Below are positions 1 through 5,017 of a stretch of DNA of 7,284 nt, one piece after another. The DNA comes from CAYVXT01 sp964455485 (GTDB lineage: Bacteria > Patescibacteriota > Minisyncoccia > Phycocordibacterales > WO2-35-19), in contig CAYVXT010000047.1 in the NCBI GenBank assembly GCA_964455485.1, forward strand, positions 1 through 7,284, read 5' to 3'. Below the pieces are notes generated by a model, which was not told the DNA's origin, searched no databases, and was given only the letters and a program-made list of their open reading frames with translations. Made by a program: the position numbers and the translations under genes. Positions within the stretch are counted from its first letter, which is position 1; the number at the start of each line of letters is the position of its first letter.

Positions 1-1
1 C

Positions 2-655
2 TCCTTCAATATTTGCGTCCCAATGTTGGTTGAGATTGGTTACCTCTACTGCGAAACCTTCACCGACTGAAACTTCTGTATTGCTTACAATTGAATATTC
101 GTGATTAACGCACTCTTTCTGCTCATCTCCACTCAGAGCAACATCGTCAATCCAAACCGTATCATTTTCTGCATCTAAATTCCCTACAAATTTAATACCG
201 AAGCTTGGATTATTGTTTGTTGTAGATGGAAGGTTAAAGCTTGATTCATGCCAGAGATTATCATCATGACTACTATTTATTTCCAAAGACTCTACTTCTG
301 TCCATACTGCACCATCAACAGTATAAAAAACTTCAACCTTATCATCTCCACTTGTAGTGTCTAAACCAGATGCTTTATACCAGAAACCAATTGTCAGATT
401 TTCGTATCCCGATGTAGATATGCTCTTAACTAAGTTTTGAGTATTCTGGGATCCAAGAAGACGAGCGGATTTGCTCCCAGAGTGAGCACTACTGCCACTA
501 GTCCAACTGTCATTAGACCAACCTGAGAGAAGTTCAGGTGACTCAAACCCATCGCTAAAAATAATAGTAGCAGCACTAGCACTCGAAAAATTTGAGCCAA
601 ATGAAGTACCTAGAACTAGTAAAACTGCCAAAATAGTATTAAAAAATTTTTTCAT
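2..655 (-). CDS. Secreted jelly-roll-like surface protein, C-terminus beyond window
   Basis: Open reading frame of 218 codons from an ATG at 655 that runs off the left edge, so the C-terminus is missing. Residues 1-29 form a Sec signal peptide: two lysines, a hydrophobic stretch from about residue 8 to 16, then small residues ending ASA-A, with likely cleavage near 28/29. The mature part opens with FSDGFES and continues with SGWSNDSW and a HSGSKSARL segment, then alternating strands ending in DTVWIDDVALSG near residue 180. That pattern is typical of secreted beta-sandwich (MAM- or carbohydrate-binding-like) modules. A second module seems to begin after the only cysteine seen (about 187). It probably acts outside the cell in adhesion or glycan binding; the ligand is unknown. 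No Shine-Dalgarno precedes the ATG. It follows the pilin gene on the same strand after 111 bases. Confidence 0.8.
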   Translation of the reverse strand, partial: MKKFFNTILAVLLVLGTSFGSNFSSASAATIIFSDGFESPELLSGWSNDSWTSGSSAHSGSKSARLLGSQNTQNLVKSISTSGYENLTIGFWYKASGLDTTSGDDKVEVFYTVDGAVWTEVESLEINSSHDDNLWHESSFNLPSTTNNNPSFGIKFVGNLDAENDTVWIDDVALSGDEQKECVNHEYSIVSNTEVSVGEGFAVEVTNLNQHWDANIEG

Positions 656-718
656 AGTAATTATGTTATTAAACCGACCCCTTCATTAAGAAGCCATTCG
701 CAAAATTTAATAATAAAT

Positions 719-747
719 CAGATAAAATTGCAAGTTAAAAATGTCAA
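719..747 (-). promoter_or_regulatory. Candidate promoter for the secreted protein gene
   Basis: On the minus strand a perfect -35 TTGACA (747-742) is followed after 17 bases by TATCTG (724-719), a poor -10. The -35 lies inside a weak inverted repeat (GTCAA/TTGAC, 743-760) that could also act as a small terminator after the pilin gene. Spacing supports a promoter; the -10 does not, so confidence is limited. Confidence 0.35.
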
Positions 748-766
748 TAATTTTTTTGACAAATAA

Positions 767-1231
767 CTAAGACTGTGGACAAGTTGTTGTGGTATCTGGA
801 AGTGCTGCTGCAATATCAGCTGCACTAACTGAATTTTTATTACCGGAAGAGTCAACGCACCAAAATTCACCAGGTGTGGCAAGAGAGGCAACCATTGCAA
901 AATCAGAACCAGTCGACATACACCTTATGTTGGTTCCCGCTGGATAGTTGTTCGGATCAGTATACGGTGATAAAAGATCGTCTACAAACATAGAGTCAGC
1001 TGTCGTACAATCTCCATCATCTACACTACCTCCTATTCCAATATAGTTTCCATTTGTATCAAAAAATTGCTCAGCAGCACTTCTTGCGCTAGAAAGTTGA
1101 GCTTTGACTTTTGCATCCTGACCCTTCCCTCTTGCAATATTGAGAGAACCTAAAACCACCGAAGAAAGTATGCCGATAATTGCTATTACCACCAATAGTT
1201 CAATCAATGTAAAACCAGCTTGCTTTTTCAT
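767..1231 (-). CDS. Type IV pilin-like protein (prepilin N-terminal motif)
   Basis: A 154-residue prepilin. Residues 1-6 (MKKQAG) are the short class III leader. Prepilin peptidase would cut between G6 and F7, leaving mature FTLIELLVVIAIIGIL with the conserved glutamate at mature position 5 (E11). The hydrophobic helix (about 7-28) anchors the subunit and packs in the pilus core; residues 29-57 continue the amphipathic helix. The globular part has four cysteines (75, 104, 125, 151), which could form two disulfides, and a WCVDSSGN segment. It would be held in the inner membrane and assembled into a type IV pilus or pseudopilus; the assembly genes (ATPase, platform protein, prepilin peptidase) are not in this window. 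No Shine-Dalgarno precedes the ATG. Whether it is a major or minor pilin cannot be told. Confidence 0.93.
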   Translation of the reverse strand: MKKQAGFTLIELLVVIAIIGILSSVVLGSLNIARGKGQDAKVKAQLSSARSAAEQFFDTNGNYIGIGGSVDDGDCTTADSMFVDDLLSPYTDPNNYPAGTNIRCMSTGSDFAMVASLATPGEFWCVDSSGNKNSVSAADIAAALPDTTTTCPQS

Positions 1232-1259
1232 TAAAATAATTTTAATCGTAAGTACATTT

Positions 1260-1287
1260 ATTATATCAGCTACTTACCCTTTATAAA
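1260..1287 (-). promoter_or_regulatory. Extended -10 promoter of the pilin gene
   Basis: Minus-strand TGATATAAT (1268-1260) is a consensus extended -10 (TGnTATAAT). A weak -35, TTTATA (1287-1282), sits 16 bases upstream. Transcription would start about 20 bases before the ATG, leaving a short leader without a Shine-Dalgarno. Confidence 0.55.
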
Positions 1288-1348
1288 TACAAGTTGGGGA
1301 AAGTGCAGAAAATTGTAACAAGCAAATATTTCGAACATATAGCTCAAA

Positions 1349-1372
1349 GGGTTCAACCTGATGATTGAACCC
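1349..1372 (-). terminator. Hairpin after the small basic gene, possible terminator
   Basis: Perfect 8-bp inverted repeat, GGGTTCAA (1349-1356) and TTGAACCC (1365-1372), with an 8-base loop. It begins 9 bases past the stop codon at 1382, which is where a terminator would be expected. On the minus strand only three T residues follow, so termination would be weak or the hairpin may serve RNA stability instead. Confidence 0.4.
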
Positions 1373-1381
1373 CCTCGCAAC

Positions 1382-1510
1382 CTATCCGCGCCGCTTGGCG
1401 ACACGGAAAGGTTCGTTGCTTCCGTTCCGCTTGGCCCTCCTGTTCCTAACATGCCTTAACGCAGCCCTTTTAAGGGCCTTAGGGTCCTTATGTCGGTTTT
1501 TCTTGGCCAT
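1382..1510 (-). CDS. 42-residue highly basic protein downstream of tRNA-Val
   Basis: ATG at 1510 to TAG at 1382 encodes 42 residues beginning MAKKNRHKDPKALKRAAL. Seventeen residues are Lys or Arg and only two are acidic (D9, E33), with a theoretical pI far above neutral. A Shine-Dalgarno-like AAGAGGA (1520-1514) lies just upstream, with slightly tight spacing. The stretch is visibly more GC-rich than its surroundings. Size and composition resemble small ribosomal or RNA-binding proteins, but no named family is recognised, so function is unknown. It starts 45 bases after the 3' end of tRNA-Val on the same strand and is followed by a hairpin, so the two may share a transcript. The opposite-strand reading frame over the same bases has no start signal. 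Coding status is likely but not certain. Confidence 0.62.
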   Translation of the reverse strand: MAKKNRHKDPKALKRAALRHVRNRRAKRNGSNEPFRVAKRRG

Positions 1511-1555
1511 GAGTCCTCTTAAATCAGAGTACAATAATCAAATTTACAAGTCTAG

Positions 1556-1628
1556 TGGACGATAGAGGGTTCGAACCTCTGACCTTCTCAACGTCAATGA
1601 GACGCTCTACCAACTGAGCTAATCGTCC
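1556..1628 (-). tRNA. tRNA-Val (anticodon GAC)
   Basis: A complete 73-base cloverleaf reads on the minus strand. The acceptor GGACGAT pairs with ATCGTCC. The D arm is GCTC-AGTTGGTA-GAGC. The anticodon stem TCTCA/TGAGA encloses loop TTGACGT, giving anticodon GAC, which reads GUC and GUU. The T arm is AGAGG-TTCGAAC-CCTCT. The discriminator base is A. The 3' CCA is not encoded (the next bases are CTA), so CCA-adding enzyme is needed. Confidence 0.97.
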
Positions 1629-1663
1629 ATTTGGTCGTTCAGTCGGTCGGGTACCAACTTCTG

Positions 1664-1705
1664 CCCGAACGTGCCAAACTGCGTAGCAAGTTCGGTACGT
1701 TCGGG
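1664..1705 (-). other. Long imperfect hairpin in the tRNA-Val leader
   Basis: Positions 1664-1675 pair with 1694-1705 (CCCGAACGTGCC against GGTACGTTCGGG, one G-U). After one A-C mismatch, 1677-1680 pair with 1689-1692, then a GC/GC tip around a GTA loop, with A1688 bulged. It lies 36 bases upstream of the tRNA 5' end in a GC-richer patch. No T-tract follows directly on either strand, so it is not an obvious terminator. It may be an RNA processing structure or a palindromic repeat. Confidence 0.7.
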
Positions 1706-1768
1706 GAACTAAACGCGCGATTTTTACACCACAAATTTACAAATAAAATATAGCAAAAAAGGTATTCT

Positions 1769-1800
1769 AAAAAAAGGCTCGCGAACAATCCTCGCGAGCC
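1769..1800 (-). terminator. Strong intrinsic terminator of the 80-residue orphan gene
   Basis: On the minus strand a perfect 9-bp GC-rich stem (1792-1800 with 1776-1784, GGCTCGCGA-type) with a 7-base loop is followed at once by seven T residues (1775-1769). It begins 12 bases after the stop codon of the gene ending at 1812. This is a textbook rho-independent terminator and separates that gene from the tRNA-Val unit. Confidence 0.93.
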
Positions 1801-1811
1801 AATACTCTTCA

Positions 1812-2054
1812 TTACCAAGAGCGGGTAGGTCTATGAAGAGTAGATTGGGACTTGACCAAAGGGTCAGCTTTTGTAAGGGAACACTGCGCTGCAGAAGTTC
1901 CCAATAATACTTGGCCGTTTACGATTCGTACGGTTTTTCCTGTTAAAAGGTTTTCATAACAGAGCATTTGATCGTCAGGGCGAAAACAAATATCAGCCGC
2001 ACCACCAACTCCTTCATTGTTGGTAGTCTTTCTAGCTCTCTGCTTTTTTTTCAA
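1812..2054 (-). CDS. Hypothetical 80-residue protein, TTG start
   Basis: Starts at a TTG (2054) five bases after a perfect AGGAGG and ends with TAA at 1812, directly before a strong terminator. The unit is therefore well bounded and probably expressed. The product opens with a lysine/arginine-rich stretch (residues 1-9), followed by a glycine-rich GVGGAADICF, a central LTGKTVRIVNGQVLLG segment suited to a small beta structure, and a polar tail ending PTRSW. Cysteines are at 23, 32 and 58. There is no signal peptide or membrane segment. I do not recognise the family. Its upstream region is shared with tRNA-Ser, which is transcribed in the opposite direction. Confidence 0.72.
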   Translation of the reverse strand: MKKKQRARKTTNNEGVGGAADICFRPDDQMLCYENLLTGKTVRIVNGQVLLGTSAAQCSLTKADPLVKSQSTLHRPTRSW

Positions 2055-2059
2055 GAAAT

Positions 2060-2065
2060 CCTCCT
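2060..2065 (-). promoter_or_regulatory. Shine-Dalgarno AGGAGG fixing a TTG start
   Basis: Perfect anti-16S complement on the minus strand with five bases (ATTTC) before TTG at 2054. It is the strongest ribosome binding site in the window next to a gene, and it decides the non-ATG start, since no in-frame ATG lies nearby. Confidence 0.85.
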
Positions 2066-2158
2066 GAATTGGTCTTATATTATCCTACAATTATATTTAA
2101 AATAAATCAAATATAGTTTTTCAAAATTCAATTTAAGTGTTAACTTAGTAAGTAGTTA

Positions 2159-2243
2159 GGAGGGTTCGCATAGCGGTCTAGTGCGCTCGCTTGGAAAGCG
2201 GGTGTGGGGCAACCCACCAAGAGTTCGAATCTCTTACCCTCCG
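2159..2243 (+). tRNA. tRNA-Ser (anticodon GGA)
   Basis: An 85-base class II tRNA. The acceptor GGAGGGT pairs with ACCCTCC. The D arm is closed by GCA/TGC. The anticodon stem CTCGC/GCGGG (one G-U) encloses TTGGAAA, anticodon GGA, reading UCC and UCU. The long variable arm GTGGG-GCAA-CCCAC is diagnostic for serine. The T arm is AAGAG-TTCGAAT-CTCTT. The discriminator is G, as expected for tRNA-Ser. No CCA is encoded. The bases right after the gene enter a GC-rich repeat-like stretch. Confidence 0.97.
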
Positions 2244-2402
2244 CCTTCGTCACGCTGAAGCGTGGCTACGGCGTGACAAAGTCCGCCAAAGCCATGCGAA
2301 AGCGGGATTCGGTTGTATGACCTTCGGTGTGACAGTCAGCTTTAGTACGACGAAGTTCTTACGGAGTCGACTTGATACGCTGAAGCTTTAGCGAAAGCGA
2401 TT
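2244..2402 (+). repeat. GC-rich palindromic segment between tRNA-Ser and the GIY-YIG gene
   Basis: This 159-base stretch is clearly richer in GC than the DNA on either side and is full of short palindromes. GTCACGC (2249-2255) pairs with GCGTGAC (2271-2277). Inside it CACGC-TGAA-GCGTG (2251-2264) is perfect. CGCTGAAG/CTTTAGCG (2378-2393) is palindromic with one wobble pair. Two units recur directly: ACGCTGAAGC at 2252-2261 and 2377-2386, and GCGAAAGCG at 2296-2304 and 2391-2399. An open frame through it (2191-2391) begins inside the tRNA and has no start signal, so I do not call it a gene. I infer a dispersed palindromic repeat carried with the nuclease gene. Confidence 0.6.
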
Positions 2403-2636
2403 ATGTACTACGTTTACAGTTTAAAATGCAAAGACGGTTTTTATATCGGTTGTACTAGTGATTTGAAAGATAGAATTAAGAGACACAAAGCTAGACAGGT
2501 GGAAGCAACTAAAAATAGACTACCAGTTGAATTAGATTTTTATATTGCATTAGGAGATCAATTCAAAGCCTTTAACTTCGAAAAATACCTAAAATCTGGT
2601 TCCGGCAGAGCTTTTATTAAGAAGCATTTTATTTAA
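2403..2636 (+). CDS. Minimal GIY-YIG nuclease domain protein
   Basis: A 77-residue single-domain GIY-YIG protein of the small stand-alone type (COG2827-like). The first motif is YYVYSL (residues 2-7) and the second is YIG (14-16). The conserved arginine is probably R24 in DLKDRIKRH. The metal-binding glutamate is E60 in FEKYLKSGSGRAF. All core catalytic positions therefore appear present. There is no extra DNA-binding domain. Members of this fold cut or nick DNA; the target of these tiny versions is not established. The ATG at 2403 has no Shine-Dalgarno and overlaps the end of a hairpin-forming repeat (GCTTT-AGCG-AAAGC, 2385-2398). It lies 159 bases after tRNA-Ser and is followed by two hairpins, as if forming a small self-contained unit. 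Confidence 0.93.
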   Translation: MYYVYSLKCKDGFYIGCTSDLKDRIKRHKARQVEATKNRLPVELDFYIALGDQFKAFNFEKYLKSGSGRAFIKKHFI

Positions 2637-2640
2637 GTTT

Positions 2641-2672
2641 ATTCCTGATCGAATCTCCACTAGGAATTTTTT
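2641..2672 (+). terminator. Hairpin with T-tract after the GIY-YIG gene
   Basis: ATTCCT (2641-2646) pairs with AGGAAT (2662-2667) around a 15-base loop, followed by a run of T through 2672. It starts 4 bases after the stop codon. The stem is short and AT-rich, so efficiency is uncertain. The loop contains a tRNA T-arm-like TCGAATCTC. Confidence 0.4.
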
Positions 2673-2722
2673 CTTATTTAAAACCTTATTTTGTAAGGTG
2701 TTTTAGGTTCGAATTTTCACTA
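2648..2722 (+). repeat. Imperfect 15-base direct repeat resembling a tRNA T-arm
   Basis: ATCGAATCTCCACTA (2648-2662) and TTCGAATTTTCACTA (2708-2722) agree at 12 of 15 positions and flank the second hairpin. The first copy shares TCGAATCTC exactly with the T-arm of tRNA-Ser (2225-2233). Short repeats like this arise by chance in AT-rich DNA, so the link to the tRNA is only suggestive. Confidence 0.3.
2680..2704 (+). terminator. Second weak hairpin with T-tract
   Basis: ACCTTA (2683-2688) pairs with TAAGGT (2694-2699) with a 5-base loop, followed by GTTTT. It lies right behind the first hairpin and may act as a backup terminator before the next promoter. Confidence 0.35.
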
Positions 2723-2750
2723 TTGTAATTTTATAATGTTATGATATAAT
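2723..2750 (+). promoter_or_regulatory. Extended -10 promoter of the 166-residue orphan gene
   Basis: TTGTAA (2723-2728) and a perfect TATAAT (2745-2750) are 16 bases apart, with TGA directly before the -10 giving a full TGnTATAAT. Predicted transcription starts near 2757, leaving a leader of about 90 bases. Confidence 0.65.
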
Positions 2751-2777
2751 ATTTACTAGCTGCTCCTTTAAAGATTT

Positions 2778-2823
2778 GCTACTTGTAGCGAACACTTGAA
2801 TCTGCAAAATATCGCAGATAAGT
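2778..2823 (+). other. Structured 5' leader of the 166-residue orphan gene
   Basis: Two hairpins can form in the predicted untranslated leader. The first is GCTAC/GTAGC at 2778-2789. The second, at 2794-2823, pairs ACTT (2794-2797) and ATCTGC (2800-2805) with GCAGAT (2814-2819) and AAGT (2820-2823), leaving a 2-base GA bulge and an 8-base loop. The Shine-Dalgarno at 2838 lies 14 bases further on. No known riboswitch class is recognised. Confidence 0.45.
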
Positions 2824-2847
2824 TCAGTTGCAGCGGAAAGGAAGGAT

Positions 2848-3348
2848 ATGAAATATCCTCCAGTGAGAAGTAAGAGGGTGAAATATGTGGCCAGCTGGCC
2901 TGAGCATTCTCAAAAGACTGGTATAGATGCTCACTTGGATTCCCTCAGTGTAGTCGATGACTGCACTACGCTCGGCGGTACAATAGTGGAAGGGTCGCTC
3001 ATGGTTTGGTGGTCTAGGGACGAAGATCAGAGTAAAAACCCCATAGAGAGTTACCGCGAAAAACTTAAAGCCCTCAATCTTCGCGTGAGCGGCGGTCGTT
3101 GGGTAGGAAATGCGTGGTACAGTTATAGCATCGAACTGGGCGAAGACCCACCGAAGTTCAGAACGCCCTTGAGTGTGGTCGTATTCATCAACGACGTGGC
3201 AGCAGTGTTTAATCATCCAGCTGTTGCACCGGCAGACTTTCACCGCATCATTGAAAGCCGTGAGGTTTTCGTTCGTACAAGAGAGGGGCAGTCGCACTGG
3301 ATGGATGAAGCCGAATGGCTTGCCTCCGCAGCCACACTGGTCCCTTAA
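2848..3348 (+). CDS. Orphan soluble protein of 166 residues, well-defined single-gene unit
   Basis: ATG at 2848 has a good Shine-Dalgarno (AAGG at 2838-2841, 6-base spacing). It also has an upstream extended -10 promoter and a strong downstream terminator, which settles the plus strand although the minus strand is open over most of the same DNA. The product is soluble-looking with no signal peptide. It is rich in tryptophan, including MVWWSRDED (residues 51-59), GGRWVGNAWYSYSIELGEDPP (roughly 82-102) and SHWMDEAEWLA near the C-terminus. A hydrophobic LSVVVFINDVAAVF segment lies near residue 110. The gene is more GC-rich than its neighbours. I do not recognise the family and assign no function. 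Composition differs enough to suggest either high expression or a different origin. Confidence 0.8.
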   Translation: MKYPPVRSKRVKYVASWPEHSQKTGIDAHLDSLSVVDDCTTLGGTIVEGSLMVWWSRDEDQSKNPIESYREKLKALNLRVSGGRWVGNAWYSYSIELGEDPPKFRTPLSVVVFINDVAAVFNHPAVAPADFHRIIESREVFVRTREGQSHWMDEAEWLASAATLVP

Positions 3349-3395
3349 GTGGAGATTAGGAAGAAAGAGAGATAATTTTTGTCTTTAACGACTTT

Positions 3396-3424
3396 GCCGC
3401 CTGTCAGTACGAAGGCGGCTTTTT
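3396..3424 (+). terminator. Intrinsic terminator of the 166-residue orphan gene
   Basis: GCCGCCT (3396-3402) pairs perfectly with AGGCGGC (3413-3419) around a 10-base loop, followed by TTTTT (3420-3424). It sits 47 bases after the stop codon and closes the transcript begun at about 2757. The 155 bases from 3425 to 3579 show nothing convincing beyond short weak inverted repeats. Confidence 0.92.
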
Positions 3425-3579
3425 AATTGATTTTGATACTAGCTAAAGCTAAACTGGGTATATAAAAACGAGTAGGAATGTTCTGCCAACAAGTTCTAAC
3501 ATCGCACCACAAGAGTGCTTCTATTTTTCTAACTCATTACATTCGTAAGTAAAAATGTCGTCCACTACCCTCTAACTAA

Positions 3580-3945
3580 TTATAGAAAAAAATTATAAAC
3601 GATACTTGAAGCTTCAATAACTAATAGGACAAAAATAAAACTATTCTTTTTGAAAAAAGATTTTTTGGTATCGCCGACAGGTCTTGGGCCGAGACCTTGC
3701 CATTTACGAATGTAATGAACTATGCAGGATTTATCAAATGACAAAGTTGGATCGAGTTTTTTTCGAATACCAAATTCCCAACGAGTAAGTGGGCAGTAGC
3801 CAAGAAATATTTCTGAGAAAAGAGTTGCTAGAAGCAAAATTAAATGAAAATAGAAAAACCCAGGTATCAACCAACCAAAAGTAACAAGACACACCAAAAC
3901 CAGATGAATTATAAAAACAAAATTGGCTACAGCTTTTGTATTCAT
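3580..3945 (-). CDS. DUF2784-like small membrane protein
   Basis: A 121-residue integral membrane protein starting at ATG 3945. The frame is open to a TTG at 3975, but the extra ten residues would break the normal start just before the first membrane helix, and neither start has a Shine-Dalgarno. Hydrophobic segments are at about residues 6-27, 30-50 and 102-120. The signature is a histidine in the first helix (H14) plus CPLTRWE (51-57) right after the second helix, which matches the DUF2784 family in motif and length. The loop after it is basic (IRKKLD) and probably cytoplasmic or interfacial. The family's function is unknown. No clear promoter or terminator was found. Confidence 0.78.
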   Translation of the reverse strand: MNTKAVANFVFIIHLVLVCLVTFGWLIPGFFYFHLILLLATLFSEIFLGYCPLTRWEFGIRKKLDPTLSFDKSCIVHYIRKWQGLGPRPVGDTKKSFFKKNSFIFVLLVIEASSIVYNFFL

Positions 3946-4039
3946 GATTGTATTAAAGCACAGGAGCGGTATCAAGCAAGCAATTAAGCTAGGTAGAGAG
4001 GCGGCACGGAAAACTCTCGTTAATAGGAAAGAAATCTAT

Positions 4040-4076
4040 GGCCCGTAATCTGAAAAGATTGCGGGTCCACTCTTTT
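4040..4076 (+). other. Strong tetraloop hairpin with T-rich tail, no assigned gene
   Basis: Positions 4040-4051 pair with 4056-4067 (12 pairs, two of them G-U) around a GAAA tetraloop, followed by TCTTTT at 4071-4076. It has the form of a plus-strand terminator but no gene lies upstream on that strand. A tiny frame, ATG 4038 to TAA 4091 (17 residues, MARNLKRLRVHSFTELK), spans it and has AGGA 9 bases upstream. It could be a small RNA end, a leader-peptide region or a remnant. Apart from this, the 297-base gap 3946-4242 holds only an imperfect inverted repeat (4118-4126 with 4146-4153). Confidence 0.5.
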
Positions 4077-4242
4077 ACTGAGCTGAAATAATCCCAAATT
4101 TATACAATCTGAATGCATGAGTGAGGTTCTGACTTCATCTAATCCCCTCCTCAGCAGAAATTATGTTAATATATAAGTATTATTTAAAACAGGTATAGTT
4201 AGACATTCGAATCTGAAAAGGACACCCTGATATTTTAAGAAT

Positions 4243-4935
4243 ATGAAAGATAATTGGCACGACAAAGAATTTGTACAAGACTGGGATACAGGGATATCCC
4301 AAACTCATCCAACTAGAGCAGAACAATTGGATATTTTGAGTTCAGTCATTGCTTATAGCTATAAGGAGGGAGATTCTATAATTGATATTGGAGTAGGTTC
4401 GGGTCAAGTAGAGGAAATCATTTTCAATAAAATACCTAACGCCAAAATAGTAGGAGTAGATTCATCTGCTGAAATGCTCGATCTAGCCAAAGTGAGATTA
4501 GCTCAATATAGAGACACTTTTCAGGCAATTCAAAAAAATATCCCTGATTTAGAAATCTCAGATTTACCCGAGACAAAGTATCAATATGCTATAAGCGTCC
4601 AGATGCTTCACGAAATTACGAACGAGCAGAAAGAAATTCTCTTCAAGAAAATTTATGGATTACTGGAACCTAAGAGCCAGTTTCTAATTATGGATAGAAT
4701 TAAAGTAAATTTGGATACCTTTTCATCTACCTATTCTGGAGTTTGGAAAAGATTGGAAGAGAAGTCTAATTGGAATAGTGCAAGTTCATATGAAGACTAC
4801 CGGAAAGGTATAGCCGATAAGCAGGATACGCCCGCTAGTTTAGCTGAGTATATAGAGCTGCTCGAGAAGGTAGGTTTTAAAGCTACAGTATTGCACTTAC
4901 ATTTTGATAGAGCATTAATCGCAGGAATTAAATAA
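4243..4935 (+). CDS. Class I SAM-dependent methyltransferase
   Basis: A 230-residue stand-alone methyltransferase. Motif I is IIDIGVGSGQVE (residues 46-57), with D48 and the GxGxG loop binding S-adenosylmethionine. Motif II is IVGVDSS, where D73 would contact the ribose hydroxyls. QMLHEI (about 120-125) occupies the position of the strand-4/motif IV region, and FLIMDRI is the next strand. The last 70 residues, rich in aromatic and charged residues (SYEDYRKG, EYIELLEKVGF), form the substrate-side cap and final strands. The fold class is clear; the substrate cannot be read from sequence and is likely a small molecule rather than DNA, since no NPPY/DPPY-type motif is present. No strong Shine-Dalgarno precedes ATG 4243. 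The next gene follows after 140 bases with no terminator between. Confidence 0.9.
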   Translation: MKDNWHDKEFVQDWDTGISQTHPTRAEQLDILSSVIAYSYKEGDSIIDIGVGSGQVEEIIFNKIPNAKIVGVDSSAEMLDLAKVRLAQYRDTFQAIQKNIPDLEISDLPETKYQYAISVQMLHEITNEQKEILFKKIYGLLEPKSQFLIMDRIKVNLDTFSSTYSGVWKRLEEKSNWNSASSYEDYRKGIADKQDTPASLAEYIELLEKVGFKATVLHLHFDRALIAGIK

Positions 4936-4951
4936 TATAATTTACTTAATT

Positions 4952-5017
4952 GGAGGAACCCTATAGTTGAGAAAACAACTCTTGCCAAGGTGATGATGTA
5001 GAGAAAATTAGAGGAGG
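4952..5017 (+). other. Two Shine-Dalgarno-like sites without a matching start
   Basis: GGAGG (4952-4956) and GAGGAGG (5011-5017) are excellent ribosome binding sequences in the gap between the methyltransferase and the next gene, yet neither is followed by a long frame. After the first, only an 8-codon TTG frame (MRKQLLPR) is possible, overlapping a small AGTTG/CAACT hairpin (4965-4980). After the second there is no start at usable spacing. They may be leader-peptide sites, remnants of a decayed gene or chance. Confidence 0.3.

Noticed and set aside
1365..1565. A 66-residue plus-strand frame opposite the small basic gene
   Set aside because: It runs through the hairpin and into the 3' end of tRNA-Val and has no start signal; the minus-strand 42-residue frame explains the composition better.
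2191..2391. A 66-residue plus-strand frame starting inside tRNA-Ser
   Set aside because: Its first third is translated tRNA sequence (variable arm, T arm) and the rest is the palindromic repeat. There is no ribosome site. It is a common type of false gene after tRNA-Ser.
2824..3297. A 157-residue minus-strand frame opposite the 166-residue gene
   Set aside because: It has no promoter, start signal or terminator on its strand, while the plus-strand frame has all of these.
3558..3567. TCGTCCACTA, identical to the 3' end of tRNA-Val, as a possible attachment site
   Set aside because: Ten-base matches are expected many times by chance in a window of this size, and no integrase or boundary is nearby.
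4047..4220. AATCTGAAAAG repeated at 4047-4057 and 4210-4220
   Set aside because: An 11-base AT-rich repeat is within chance for this window and the second copy has no structure around it.
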